From Nitriliruptorales bacterium (lineage in GTDB: Bacteria; Actinomycetota; Nitriliruptoria; Nitriliruptorales; Nitriliruptoraceae): DNA of 9,344 nucleotides. A program made the position numbers and the translations under genes. The stretch covers positions 1-9,344 of the forward strand of contig JAURQY010000044.1 in assembly GCA_030835875.1 (NCBI GenBank), in the 5' to 3' direction. Position 1 is the first letter of the stretch, and each line of letters starts with the position of its first letter. Below the pieces are notes generated by a model. The model saw nothing but the letters and a program-made list of their open reading frames with translations. It made no database searches and was not told the origin of the DNA. Below are positions 1 through 6,631 of this stretch, piece after piece.

Positions 1-1
1 C

Positions 2-604
2 CTCGTCGATCGCACCCGTGCGCTCCTGCCGGACGCGTCGCTCACGACCGACATCATCGTCGGCTTCCCCGGCGAGACGGAGCAGGACTTCCTCGACACG
101 CTCGACGTCGTCGAGCAGGTGCGCTTCGACCAGGCATTCACCTTCCAGTACTCGCCGCGTCCCGGCACCGATGCGGCGACGATGGTCGACCGCTTCGTCG
201 ACCCCGATGTGGTCGCGCACCGCTACCAGCGTCTCGAGGAGCGCGTGCGCGAGCACTCGCGTGAGGCGCACGAGCGGCTCGTGGGGCGGGAGGTCGTGCT
301 CCTCGTGGAGGGGCCGAGCCGGACGGACGAGGGGCGCTGGTCCGGACGCGACCCGGCGAACCATCTCGTCCACCTGCCGGCGCCGGGCGTCGACACACTC
401 TTCCATCCCGGTGACCTCGTGACCGCCACGATCGAGCGCGCGGCGATGGGCTACGCGGTCGCGTCCGTCGCGAGCGCGGTGACGCGCACCCGTGCCGGAC
501 GCGCCGCCGAGTCGGCCGCAGCGGCCGGTGCCGCCGCGCCGGGCGCTCGCAGCGCACCGAGCTTCGTGAGCCCGACGACACGCCGGCTCCCGGTCGTCGG
601 GTGA
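2..604 (+). CDS. miaB: tRNA-2-methylthio-N6-dimethylallyladenosine synthase MiaB, C-terminal part (5' end outside window)
   Basis: MiaB is a radical-SAM methylthiotransferase that adds the 2-methylthio group to i6A37 of tRNAs reading UNN codons. Only the last 200 residues are present, so the Fe-S cysteine clusters lie upstream of the window. The fragment shows the end of the radical-SAM barrel: TTDIIVGFPGETEQDF at fragment residues 15-30, then FDQAFTFQYSPRPGT at 42-56, a MiaB hallmark. A TRAM RNA-binding domain follows at about 93-155, containing VLLVEGPSR and SGRDPANHLVH. The last 40 or so residues are an Ala/Arg-rich tail (about 160-200) outside the conserved domains. The stop codon overlaps the GTG start of miaA (GTGA), implying translational coupling with the enzyme that makes its substrate. 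The family call is secure from these motifs; RimO and MtaB paralogues are less likely given the SPRPGT and TRAM sequences. Confidence 0.95.
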   Translation, partial: LVDRTRALLPDASLTTDIIVGFPGETEQDFLDTLDVVEQVRFDQAFTFQYSPRPGTDAATMVDRFVDPDVVAHRYQRLEERVREHSREAHERLVGREVVLLVEGPSRTDEGRWSGRDPANHLVHLPAPGVDTLFHPGDLVTATIERAAMGYAVASVASAVTRTRAGRAAESAAAAGAAAPGARSAPSFVSPTTRRLPVVG

Positions 605-1533
605 GGACGGGTCCCGGGCCGGCACCCGCTGCAGGGCGCGTGCTCGCCATCCTCGGACCGACGGCTTCAGGGAAGTCATCGCTCGCGATCGACGTCGCCG
701 AGGCCCGCAGTGCCGCCGGTGACCCGACCGAGATCGTCGCCATCGACGCGTTCACCGTCTATCGCGGCATGGACGTCGGTACGGCGAAACCGGACGCAGC
801 CGCGCGCGCACGTGTCGCGCACCACCTCATCGACGTGCTCGACCCGGCCGAGGCGCTCACCGTCGTCCGTTTCCGTGACCTCGCGCGGACGGCGATCGCG
901 GACGTGCACGCGCGTGGCGCGACACCGCTCCTCGTCGGCGGCTCGGGGCTCTACTGGCGTGCGGTGGTCGACGACCTCGCCTTCCCCCCGACCGATCCGG
1001 CCGTCCGACGGTCGGTCGAGCAGCGGTACGGGGACGACCGGTCAGCCGCCCACGCGGAGCTCGAGCGCGCCGACCCCGCCGCCGCTGCCCGCATCGACGC
1101 TCGCAACATGCGCCGGGTCGTTCGAGCCCTCGAGGTCATCGAGCTGACAGGGCGGCGCTTCAGCGACTGGGACGACGCCTGGCAGCGGTACGAGAGCGTC
1201 TACCCGGATCTCGAGGCCGCGCTCCTCGACCCGCCGACGGATGAGCTGCGCGCTGCGATCGCGGCACGTGCACGCAGCATGGTGGCCGATGGGCTGCTCG
1301 GAGAGGTCGCGCGGCTCAGGGCCGCGCCGTGCTCCCGGACCGCAGCCGCGTCGATCGGTGTCGCCGAGGCGGAGGCGGTGCTCGACGGTCGGGCCGACGA
1401 GGCGGACCTCGCCGACGCCGTCGCCGTGCGCACCCTCCGTTACGCGCGACGACAGCGCGCGTGGTTCCGCGCCGACCCGCGCTGCGTCGTGACCGGACCC
1501 GGCGAGCTGCTCAGCCGGTGGGGAGGAGCGTGA
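601..1533 (+). CDS. miaA: tRNA dimethylallyltransferase MiaA
   Basis: MiaA transfers the dimethylallyl group from DMAPP to N6 of A37, giving i6A37, the substrate of MiaB encoded just upstream. The protein has 310 residues, a normal length. The P-loop GPTASGKS is at residues 19-26. DAFTVYRGMDVGTAKP follows at about 49-64; the Gln often found in this motif is Thr here, but the position is variable in the family. HHLIDVLDP is at about 74-82 and LVGGSGLYWRAVV at about 106-118. The C-terminal RYARRQRAWFR motif (about 280-290) resembles actinobacterial MiaA. The GTG start at 601 overlaps the miaB stop and has no clear Shine-Dalgarno, which suits coupled translation; an in-frame GTG at 640, just before the P-loop, is the only close alternative. 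The 3' end overlaps the convergent acylase gene by 23 bases. Confidence 0.96.
   Translation: MRTGPGPAPAAGRVLAILGPTASGKSSLAIDVAEARSAAGDPTEIVAIDAFTVYRGMDVGTAKPDAAARARVAHHLIDVLDPAEALTVVRFRDLARTAIADVHARGATPLLVGGSGLYWRAVVDDLAFPPTDPAVRRSVEQRYGDDRSAAHAELERADPAAAARIDARNMRRVVRALEVIELTGRRFSDWDDAWQRYESVYPDLEAALLDPPTDELRAAIAARARSMVADGLLGEVARLRAAPCSRTAAASIGVAEAEAVLDGRADEADLADAVAVRTLRYARRQRAWFRADPRCVVTGPGELLSRWGGA
1499..1518. terminator. possible intragenic hairpin at the miaA / acylase convergent junction
   Basis: CCGGCGAG and CTC-A-GCCGG can pair as an eight-pair stem with a single bulged A and a three-base CTG loop. The hairpin sits on the acylase stop codon and within the last codons of miaA. No U-tract follows on either strand, so it is not a canonical intrinsic terminator. 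In DNA this GC-rich, such a stem can arise by chance. Confidence 0.2.
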
Positions 1534-4135
1534 GCGTCCGCTCGGCGCTCGCAGCGGTCGCCTCCGGCGTGAACGCCATCGGCGCGTAGCCACCGTCGCG
1601 CCAGCGTTCCGCCTGGTCCGCGTAGTGGCGATGGAACGGCCGACCGGACTGCCCGGTCAGGTGGATCCAGCGCCCCGCGTCGAGGTCCGACAGGTCCATG
1701 AGCATCCGCATCGACGGCACCCACACGACCTCGTAGCCGTCGACGGCCGACCAGGCGTTCGCGTTGACGATGTCGGCCCCGCCGGACGTCTCGAGCGGTC
1801 CACGGTTGAACAGGCGCTCGATCGGCGCGATCCCCGACGTCCCGAACGTCGCATGCGTGAGTGTCAGCGTGTGCAGCGCACCCCATCGCCACGCGGACGG
1901 GTCGCTACCGAGCAGGTCGGTGAGCTCCGCATGGGCGTCGGTGAGCGCGATGAGCAGGACGTCGTCGCGCGTTCGTCGTTCCGCGAGCGTCTCGTCGTGC
2001 CACCATGCTGACTCCGGCTCCTCGAGGAGCGCGCGGACGACCTCCCACCAGCGTCCACCACCCGACGGCCAGGCCCACTCCGGAAGCTCGTCGTGGAAGG
2101 TGCGTGCGAGCACGGCCCGCCACGTCGCGTTGAACGCGGCCGCAGCCGCCGAGTCGGCGTCGTCCTGGAGGTCCCAGCCGGCGAGCAGCTGCTGCAGCGC
2201 GACGACGTCCGGATCGTCGCTCCGGAGCGCGAGGAGGAACGGCACCAGGGTCGCCGCGTTCGCGTTGTGGTTGTCGAGCTGCACGGCCGCGAGGTCGTCG
2301 AGCGATAGGTCGTCGCGTCCCTCGAGGAGCTCGACGATCCGACCGCCGCGCTGGCCCGCGCTCACATCCACGTGGAGGAACGGCGAGGAGCCGGGCGGCA
2401 GGACGAGCTGGTTCGCCGTCGCGATCATCCCGCTCCCAGGGTTGAGCGTGTAGGGCAGCTCGTCGAAGGCGAGGTAACGGTCCCAGCTCGCGACGCCCGT
2501 CCAGCCCGGGACGGGGACCGTGCCGTCGTGGCCGGTCCGGACCGGGATGCGACCGGGCGCCTGATAGGCGATGTTGCCGGCCGTGTCCGCGTAGAGGAGG
2601 TTCTGGCTCGGCACCTCGAAGTCGGCGGCCGCGCGTCGGAACGTCGCGAAGTCGGAGGCGGCCATGAGGCCCGGCACGGCGTTCGCGGTCCGGCCCGGCT
2701 CGAGCGCCGTCCAGCGCAGCGCGACCGCGTACTCCACGACCGCCGACTCCGCGACGCCCTCCGCAGCGTCCTGCGCGAGCGACCCGGCGGCGAGCTCGCC
2801 CGCGTCCTCGGACACGTCGGAGAACACGGGGCCGTTCGGCGTCGTCCTGATCGTGTGGGTCACGTCCTCGCCGCCAGCCACGCGGATCGTCTCCGTGCGG
2901 ACCTCGAGGGGCACCGGACCCGTCGCCGTCGTCACCGAGTCTCCGTCGATGCGCTCGATGACGAGGTCGGCGACGTCGGGGCCGAGGTTCGTGAATGCCC
3001 ACGCGACGTCCGCGTTGTGGCCGATGATGATGCCCGGCATGCCGGAGAACGAGTAGCCGGCCACGTCGTAGGGACACGCGTCGCTCACCGGGGCGCACCG
3101 CAGCCGCACCTGGTACCAGAGCGACGGCTGCGAGGGGCCGAGGTGTGGGTCGTTCGCGATGAGCGCGCCGCCGGTCGCGCTGCGCTCGGGCGCGATGACC
3201 CACGAGTTCGATCCGATGCCGGGCATCGAGGCGTCACCGAGCAGCTCGGGTGCGGCCGCGAGCGCGAGACGGGTCGCCTCGAGGGCCTGCTCCACCGCAG
3301 CCGCGTCGACGTCGACCTGCTGCGGGGAGGGGCTCGCGGCCGCGCCGGCCGCGGGGATCGCGCTCGCCGGGACGCCCGTCGGTCCCGAGACGTCACCGCT
3401 CGCGGGGACGAACGCGCCGTCCACGACGGCGCCGCCCCACGGGAGGATCGTCGGGTACGTGGCCGCATCGAAACCGGGGAACAGGTCCTCCCACGACCGG
3501 CCCGGTCCGAGGTCCGTGAGCATCAGACGGCCACGCTCGAGCTCCGTGTTCAGGTTGGAGCGCAGGTCCCAGGCCATGGCCTTGAGCCATGCGAGCGAGT
3601 CGACGGGTGTCCACGGCTCCGGCCGGTACCCGCGTGCACCCGTGACCGGGAGGAGCGCATGCTCGAACGAGAGCGCCGCGCCGGAACGCCCGGCCATCCA
3701 CGCGTTCACGCCCTCCGCGTAGGCGTCGAGCATCGCGCGTGTCGGCTCGTCGAGCAGCGCGACCTCCTGCTCAGCGACCCGGCGCCAGCCGAGCGTGCGG
3801 ATGAAGCGGTCCGTGTCGAGCGACGCCGCACCGAACAGCTCGGAGAGCCGGCCGGCGGTGACGTGGCGGCGGAAGTCCATCTCCCAGAAGCGGTCCTGCG
3901 CGTGCACGAAGCCCTGCGCGAGGAAGAGGTCGTGCGCATCGTCGGCGACGATCGTCGGGACGCCGTCGGCGTCGCGCTCGACCGTGACCGTCGCGCGCAG
4001 TCCCGGGACGCTCAGCGTGCCGTCCGTCTCGGGGAAGGAGCGGCGGACGGCGACGACACCCGTCGTCGTGACCGTCACGAGCACGACCGCGACGATAACC
4101 GCCACGCCTGCCACGATGCGTCGGACCCAGCGCAT
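1511..4135 (-). CDS. penicillin acylase family protein (Ntn hydrolase, peptidase S45 type)
   Basis: The family makes one precursor that cleaves itself into alpha and beta chains and hydrolyses amide bonds of acylated small molecules (beta-lactams, acyl-homoserine lactones and others). The protein has 874 residues. A hydrophobic segment at about 8-30 after Arg residues is a signal peptide or membrane anchor, so it acts outside the cytoplasm. The alpha chain shows QGFVHAQDRFWEMDFRRH at about 74-91 and AGRLSELFG at 94-102, with E85 in the conserved calcium-site position. An Ala/Pro-rich stretch at about 240-305 looks like the excised spacer. The nucleophile is S309 in G-S-N-S-W (308-312), followed by ANDPHLGPS at 327-335. 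The beta chain continues to the C-terminus. ATG at 4135 is chosen because it directly precedes the signal segment, has a G-rich run upstream, and clears the divergent dapF; a longer in-frame extension to 4330 would overlap dapF. The substrate cannot be told from sequence. Confidence 0.92.
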   Translation of the reverse strand: MRWVRRIVAGVAVIVAVVLVTVTTTGVVAVRRSFPETDGTLSVPGLRATVTVERDADGVPTIVADDAHDLFLAQGFVHAQDRFWEMDFRRHVTAGRLSELFGAASLDTDRFIRTLGWRRVAEQEVALLDEPTRAMLDAYAEGVNAWMAGRSGAALSFEHALLPVTGARGYRPEPWTPVDSLAWLKAMAWDLRSNLNTELERGRLMLTDLGPGRSWEDLFPGFDAATYPTILPWGGAVVDGAFVPASGDVSGPTGVPASAIPAAGAAASPSPQQVDVDAAAVEQALEATRLALAAAPELLGDASMPGIGSNSWVIAPERSATGGALIANDPHLGPSQPSLWYQVRLRCAPVSDACPYDVAGYSFSGMPGIIIGHNADVAWAFTNLGPDVADLVIERIDGDSVTTATGPVPLEVRTETIRVAGGEDVTHTIRTTPNGPVFSDVSEDAGELAAGSLAQDAAEGVAESAVVEYAVALRWTALEPGRTANAVPGLMAASDFATFRRAAADFEVPSQNLLYADTAGNIAYQAPGRIPVRTGHDGTVPVPGWTGVASWDRYLAFDELPYTLNPGSGMIATANQLVLPPGSSPFLHVDVSAGQRGGRIVELLEGRDDLSLDDLAAVQLDNHNANAATLVPFLLALRSDDPDVVALQQLLAGWDLQDDADSAAAAAFNATWRAVLARTFHDELPEWAWPSGGGRWWEVVRALLEEPESAWWHDETLAERRTRDDVLLIALTDAHAELTDLLGSDPSAWRWGALHTLTLTHATFGTSGIAPIERLFNRGPLETSGGADIVNANAWSAVDGYEVVWVPSMRMLMDLSDLDAGRWIHLTGQSGRPFHRHYADQAERWRDGGYAPMAFTPEATAASAERTLTLLPTG

Positions 4136-4156
4136 ACGCCCCCCCGCGGTCTCCCC

Positions 4157-4175
4157 GGGTCCGTGATGCGGACCC
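4157..4175 (-). repeat. inverted repeat in the leader of the acylase gene
   Basis: GGGTCCG (4157-4163) and CGGACCC (4169-4175) form a perfect seven-base-pair stem with a five-base loop. The repeat lies 21 bases upstream of the acylase ATG on the minus strand, in the presumed 5' leader, and upstream of the dapF promoter on the other strand. It could be an operator or an mRNA leader hairpin. There is no U-tract, so a terminator role is unlikely. Confidence 0.4.
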
Positions 4176-4189
4176 TCCTCGGACGCCGG

Positions 4190-4195
4190 AGCGTA
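4190..4195 (-). promoter_or_regulatory. candidate -10 box for the acylase gene
   Basis: The minus strand reads TACGCT, fitting the TANNNT -10 pattern of high-GC bacteria, and is identical to the hexamer placed six bases before nrdR. No good -35 is visible. It would give a leader of roughly 48 bases containing the hairpin at 4157-4175. The call rests on position and a short degenerate motif only. Confidence 0.25.
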
Positions 4196-4212
4196 GGCGA
4201 GCAGCGTGCCCG

Positions 4213-4218
4213 TATCCT
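4213..4218 (+). promoter_or_regulatory. candidate -10 box for leaderless dapF transcript
   Basis: TATCCT is followed by exactly six bases (CGCCCC) and then the dapF ATG. A TANNNT box at this spacing puts the transcription start on or next to the A of the start codon. That is the usual geometry of leaderless actinobacterial mRNAs, and it explains why dapF has no Shine-Dalgarno. No clear -35 is seen. Confidence 0.45.
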
Positions 4219-4224
4219 CGCCCC

Positions 4225-5139
4225 ATGACGCTGCTGACCGCGCACGGGGCCGGGAACACGTTCGTCGTGCTCGTGGACGCTGACGGCTCCCGCCGCCTCT
4301 CCGAGGAGCTCGCACGGGCGCTCTGCGCACCGGACGGGAGGCTCACCGTCGCTGGCGCGCCTGCGGACGGCGTGATCCGCATCGCCCCGGCCCCGGAGGG
4401 CGCGGACGACGTCGTGATGGACCATCGCAACCCCGATGGCACCCTCGCGGAGATGTGCGGGAACGGCGTGCGCGTGGTCGCGCGGGTCGCGCTCGAGCAG
4501 GGTCTCGTCGATGCGACGCGCGACGGGATCGTGGTGCGCTCGCTCGCTGGACCGCGCCCTGTGCGCATCATCCGGGCTCCCGATGGCGCGTTCGCGAGCG
4601 CAGCGGTCGGGATGGGGGTGGCGGCGCGTGATCCGGAGGCGGTCGGCTTCGAGGCGGCGTGGGCACGCACGGACATGGGCGGACGCTGGCACCTCGACGA
4701 CGTACCGCTCGGCTTCGACGTCGTCTCGATGGGCAACCCGCACGCGGTCGTCGCGGTGGACGACGTCGCCGACGCGCCGATCGAGTCGCTCGGCCGCGAC
4801 CTCCAGTCGCACCCGGCCTTCGAGGCCGGCGTGAACGTCGGCTTCGTGCGTCACGTCGACATGACGACGGTGGAGCTGCGCGTGCTCGAACGTGGGGTGG
4901 GGGAGACGGCCGCCTGCGGGACCGGCGCCTGCGCGGCGGTCGCTGCACTCCGCGCGCGCGGACTCGTCGGACCGGAGGTCGATGTCCACCTGCCGGGCGG
5001 TGTGCTCATCGTCCGTGACCTCGCTGATGGGCTCGAGCTCGAGGGTCCGGCAGAGGTCGTCGATGTGCTCGAAGCCGCCGACCCGCGACTCGCCGGCATC
5101 GACGTGCTCGCCGCCGACGGATGGGCCTCGGTCGCCTGA
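4225..5139 (+). CDS. dapF: diaminopimelate epimerase
   Basis: DapF interconverts LL- and meso-diaminopimelate without a cofactor, supplying meso-DAP for lysine and peptidoglycan. The protein has 304 residues. Both catalytic cysteines of the two-base mechanism are visible: C78 in AEMCGNGVR (75-83) and C231 in GETAACGTGACAA (226-238). Other signatures are HGAGNTFVV at 7-15 (many family members have Asp where Thr is here), the substrate-binding SMGNPHAV at 168-175, and GVNVGFV at 202-208. The ATG at 4225 begins the normal N-terminal beta strand leading into HGAGN, so the start is well placed despite the missing Shine-Dalgarno. The gene is divergent from the acylase across 89 bp, and its stop overlaps the hflX ATG by one base (TGATG), indicating an operon. 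In the gene order I recall for mycobacteria, miaA lies directly beside dapF; here the acylase gene separates them. Confidence 0.97.
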   Translation: MTLLTAHGAGNTFVVLVDADGSRRLSEELARALCAPDGRLTVAGAPADGVIRIAPAPEGADDVVMDHRNPDGTLAEMCGNGVRVVARVALEQGLVDATRDGIVVRSLAGPRPVRIIRAPDGAFASAAVGMGVAARDPEAVGFEAAWARTDMGGRWHLDDVPLGFDVVSMGNPHAVVAVDDVADAPIESLGRDLQSHPAFEAGVNVGFVRHVDMTTVELRVLERGVGETAACGTGACAAVAALRARGLVGPEVDVHLPGGVLIVRDLADGLELEGPAEVVDVLEAADPRLAGIDVLAADGWASVA

Positions 5140-6629
5140 TGGTCGTACCCGAGCCGCCGGACGACACGGATGACCCGGTGTCGCCCGCCTCGCTCGAGCA
5201 GGACGCCGCTCCCGAGACGCGCATGCGTCGTGCCGACCGGCGGCGCGCCGAGCGCGACGTCATCGGCGACGACGCGCCTCGCGAGGGCGTCGACATCATC
5301 CGTCCGGTCGAGCGGGCCGTCATCGTCGGGATGGGGCTGCCCGGTCGGGACGATGCGGAGGTCGCCGCCTCGCTCGACGAGCTCGAGCGGCTCATCGACA
5401 CGGCCGGCGGTGTCGTGGTCGCGCGCGCGACGCAGCGCCGCCCGCATCCAGACCCTGCGACCTACGTCGGGGAGGGGAAGATCGCTGAGCTGCGCGTGCT
5501 CGCCGAGACGCATGAGGCCGACGCGGTGATCTTCGACGACGACCTGAGCCCGGCGCAGCAGCGGACGCTCGAGGAGCGCATACGGCGCAAGGTGCTCGAT
5601 CGCACCATCGTCATCCTCGACATCTTCGCGCAGCACGCGTCGTCGCGGGAGGGGCGGCTCCAGGTCGAGCTCGCGCAGCTCACGTACCTCCTCCCGCGGC
5701 TCCGCGGCTGGGGGCAGGCGCTGTCCCGGCAGGCCGGTGGGCGGGCCGCCGGAGGGGTGGGCATCGGTGGTCGTGGCCCCGGTGAGACCCAGCTCGAGGT
5801 CGACCGCCGACGGCTGATGCGTCGCATCACCGCGATCAGGCGCGAGCTCGCCGGAGCCGCGCGGGTGCGAGCGGTGAAGGCGGCCCGACGCCAGCGCAGC
5901 GCCCTGCCCGTCGTCGCTCTGGTCGGCTACACGAACGCGGGCAAGTCCTCGCTGATGAACCGGCTCACCGGTGCGGACGTCCTCGTCGAGGACCGGCTGT
6001 TCGCCACGCTGGACGCCACGCTCCGGCGGCTCGACCTCGGTGACGGTCGTGTGGTCGCGCTGTCGGACACCGTCGGCTTCGTCCGCAAGCTCCCGCACGG
6101 GCTCGTCGAGGCGTTCCGCTCCACGCTCGAGGAGACCGCACAGGCAGCCCTCCTGCTCCATGTGGTGGACGCGGCGCATCCGGAGGCGATCGAGCAGATC
6201 GATGCGGTCCGCGAGGTCCTCGCTGAGATCGGTGCCGATGAGGTGCGCGAGGTCATCGTCCTCAACCAGATCGACCGGGCCGACCCCGACGCGCTCGCCG
6301 ACCTCGAGCATGCGGTCCGCGCGATGCGGCACGCGGACCCGGTCCGCGTCTCGGCGTGGACGGGGGAGGGGGCCGAAGCGCTCGTCGCTCGCATCGCGCA
6401 TGAGCTGCCCGACCCGCGGGAGACCGTGGCCGTCCACCTGCCCTACGCGCGCGAGGATCTCGTCGCACGTGTCCACCGCGAGGGACGCGTCGTCACCATC
6501 AAGCATGACGCCGAGGGCACACGGCTCGTCGCGGAGGTCGGTCCCTCGCTCGCGGCGGAGCTGCGAGCGGCCGACCTCGGGTCAGGAGTCGTCGGGAACG
6601 CGGTCAGCGCACCGAACGCAGGACGCTGA
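5139..6629 (+). CDS. hflX: GTPase HflX, ribosome-associated
   Basis: HflX is a translational GTPase-family protein that binds the 50S subunit and splits or rescues stalled 70S ribosomes under stress. The protein has 496 residues from the ATG at 5139. An N-terminal charged extension (1-55) precedes the HflX domain, which shows RRPHPDPATYVGEGK at about 100-114, DDDLSPAQQR at 133-142, DIFAQHASSREGRLQVELA at 161-179, and the Gly-rich signature GGRGPGETQLE at 210-220. The G domain has G1 GYTNAGKSS (263-271), G2 around T290 in FATLDAT, G3 DTVGF (310-314), G4 NQID (376-379) and G5 SAWTGEG (405-411). G4 carries Gln where Lys is usual. The start at 5139 is favoured because it forms a TGATG coupling junction with dapF; ATG at 5121 is the in-frame alternative. 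The last 26 bases overlap lexA, which is convergent. Confidence 0.96.
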   Translation: MVVPEPPDDTDDPVSPASLEQDAAPETRMRRADRRRAERDVIGDDAPREGVDIIRPVERAVIVGMGLPGRDDAEVAASLDELERLIDTAGGVVVARATQRRPHPDPATYVGEGKIAELRVLAETHEADAVIFDDDLSPAQQRTLEERIRRKVLDRTIVILDIFAQHASSREGRLQVELAQLTYLLPRLRGWGQALSRQAGGRAAGGVGIGGRGPGETQLEVDRRRLMRRITAIRRELAGAARVRAVKAARRQRSALPVVALVGYTNAGKSSLMNRLTGADVLVEDRLFATLDATLRRLDLGDGRVVALSDTVGFVRKLPHGLVEAFRSTLEETAQAALLLHVVDAAHPEAIEQIDAVREVLAEIGADEVREVIVLNQIDRADPDALADLEHAVRAMRHADPVRVSAWTGEGAEALVARIAHELPDPRETVAVHLPYAREDLVARVHREGRVVTIKHDAEGTRLVAEVGPSLAAELRAADLGSGVVGNAVSAPNAGR

Positions 6630-6631
6630 CC
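6602..6631. terminator. inverted repeat holding both stop codons of hflX and lexA; candidate bidirectional terminator
   Basis: GGTCAGCG (6602-6609) and CGCTGACC (6624-6631) are perfect eight-base inverted arms around a 14-base loop. The hflX TGA (6627-6629) lies in the right arm and the lexA TGA (6604-6606 on the minus strand) lies in the left arm, so the repeat coincides with the 26-base convergent overlap. No U-tract follows on either side. The stem is directly visible; a terminator role is inferred from its position. Confidence 0.45.

Noticed and set aside
481..604. Ala-rich tail of MiaB as a separate domain or fusion
   Set aside because: It is low-complexity Ala/Arg/Ser sequence after the TRAM domain, with no fold recognisable; such tails are common in GC-rich genomes.
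745..800. MiaA signature with Thr instead of Gln (DAFTVYRG) as a possible loss of function
   Set aside because: The position is variable in true MiaA proteins (E. coli has DSALIYKG, from memory), and the P-loop and other motifs are intact.
2372..4228. 618-codon open frame on the plus strand antisense to the acylase
   Set aside because: It is a GC-rich shadow: its sequence is dominated by Arg/Val/Glu/Asp repeats with no domain, whereas the opposite strand encodes a clear Ntn hydrolase with its motifs in order.
4136..4330. 65-residue N-terminal extension of the acylase
   Set aside because: It would overlap dapF by more than 100 bases and precede the signal segment with Arg-rich, non-conserved sequence; ATG 4135 fits an exported protein.
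4851..6506. 551-codon open frame on the minus strand antisense to hflX and the dapF end
   Set aside because: Low-complexity Arg/Asp/Ala composition with no recognisable fold; the plus strand carries complete DapF and HflX signatures.
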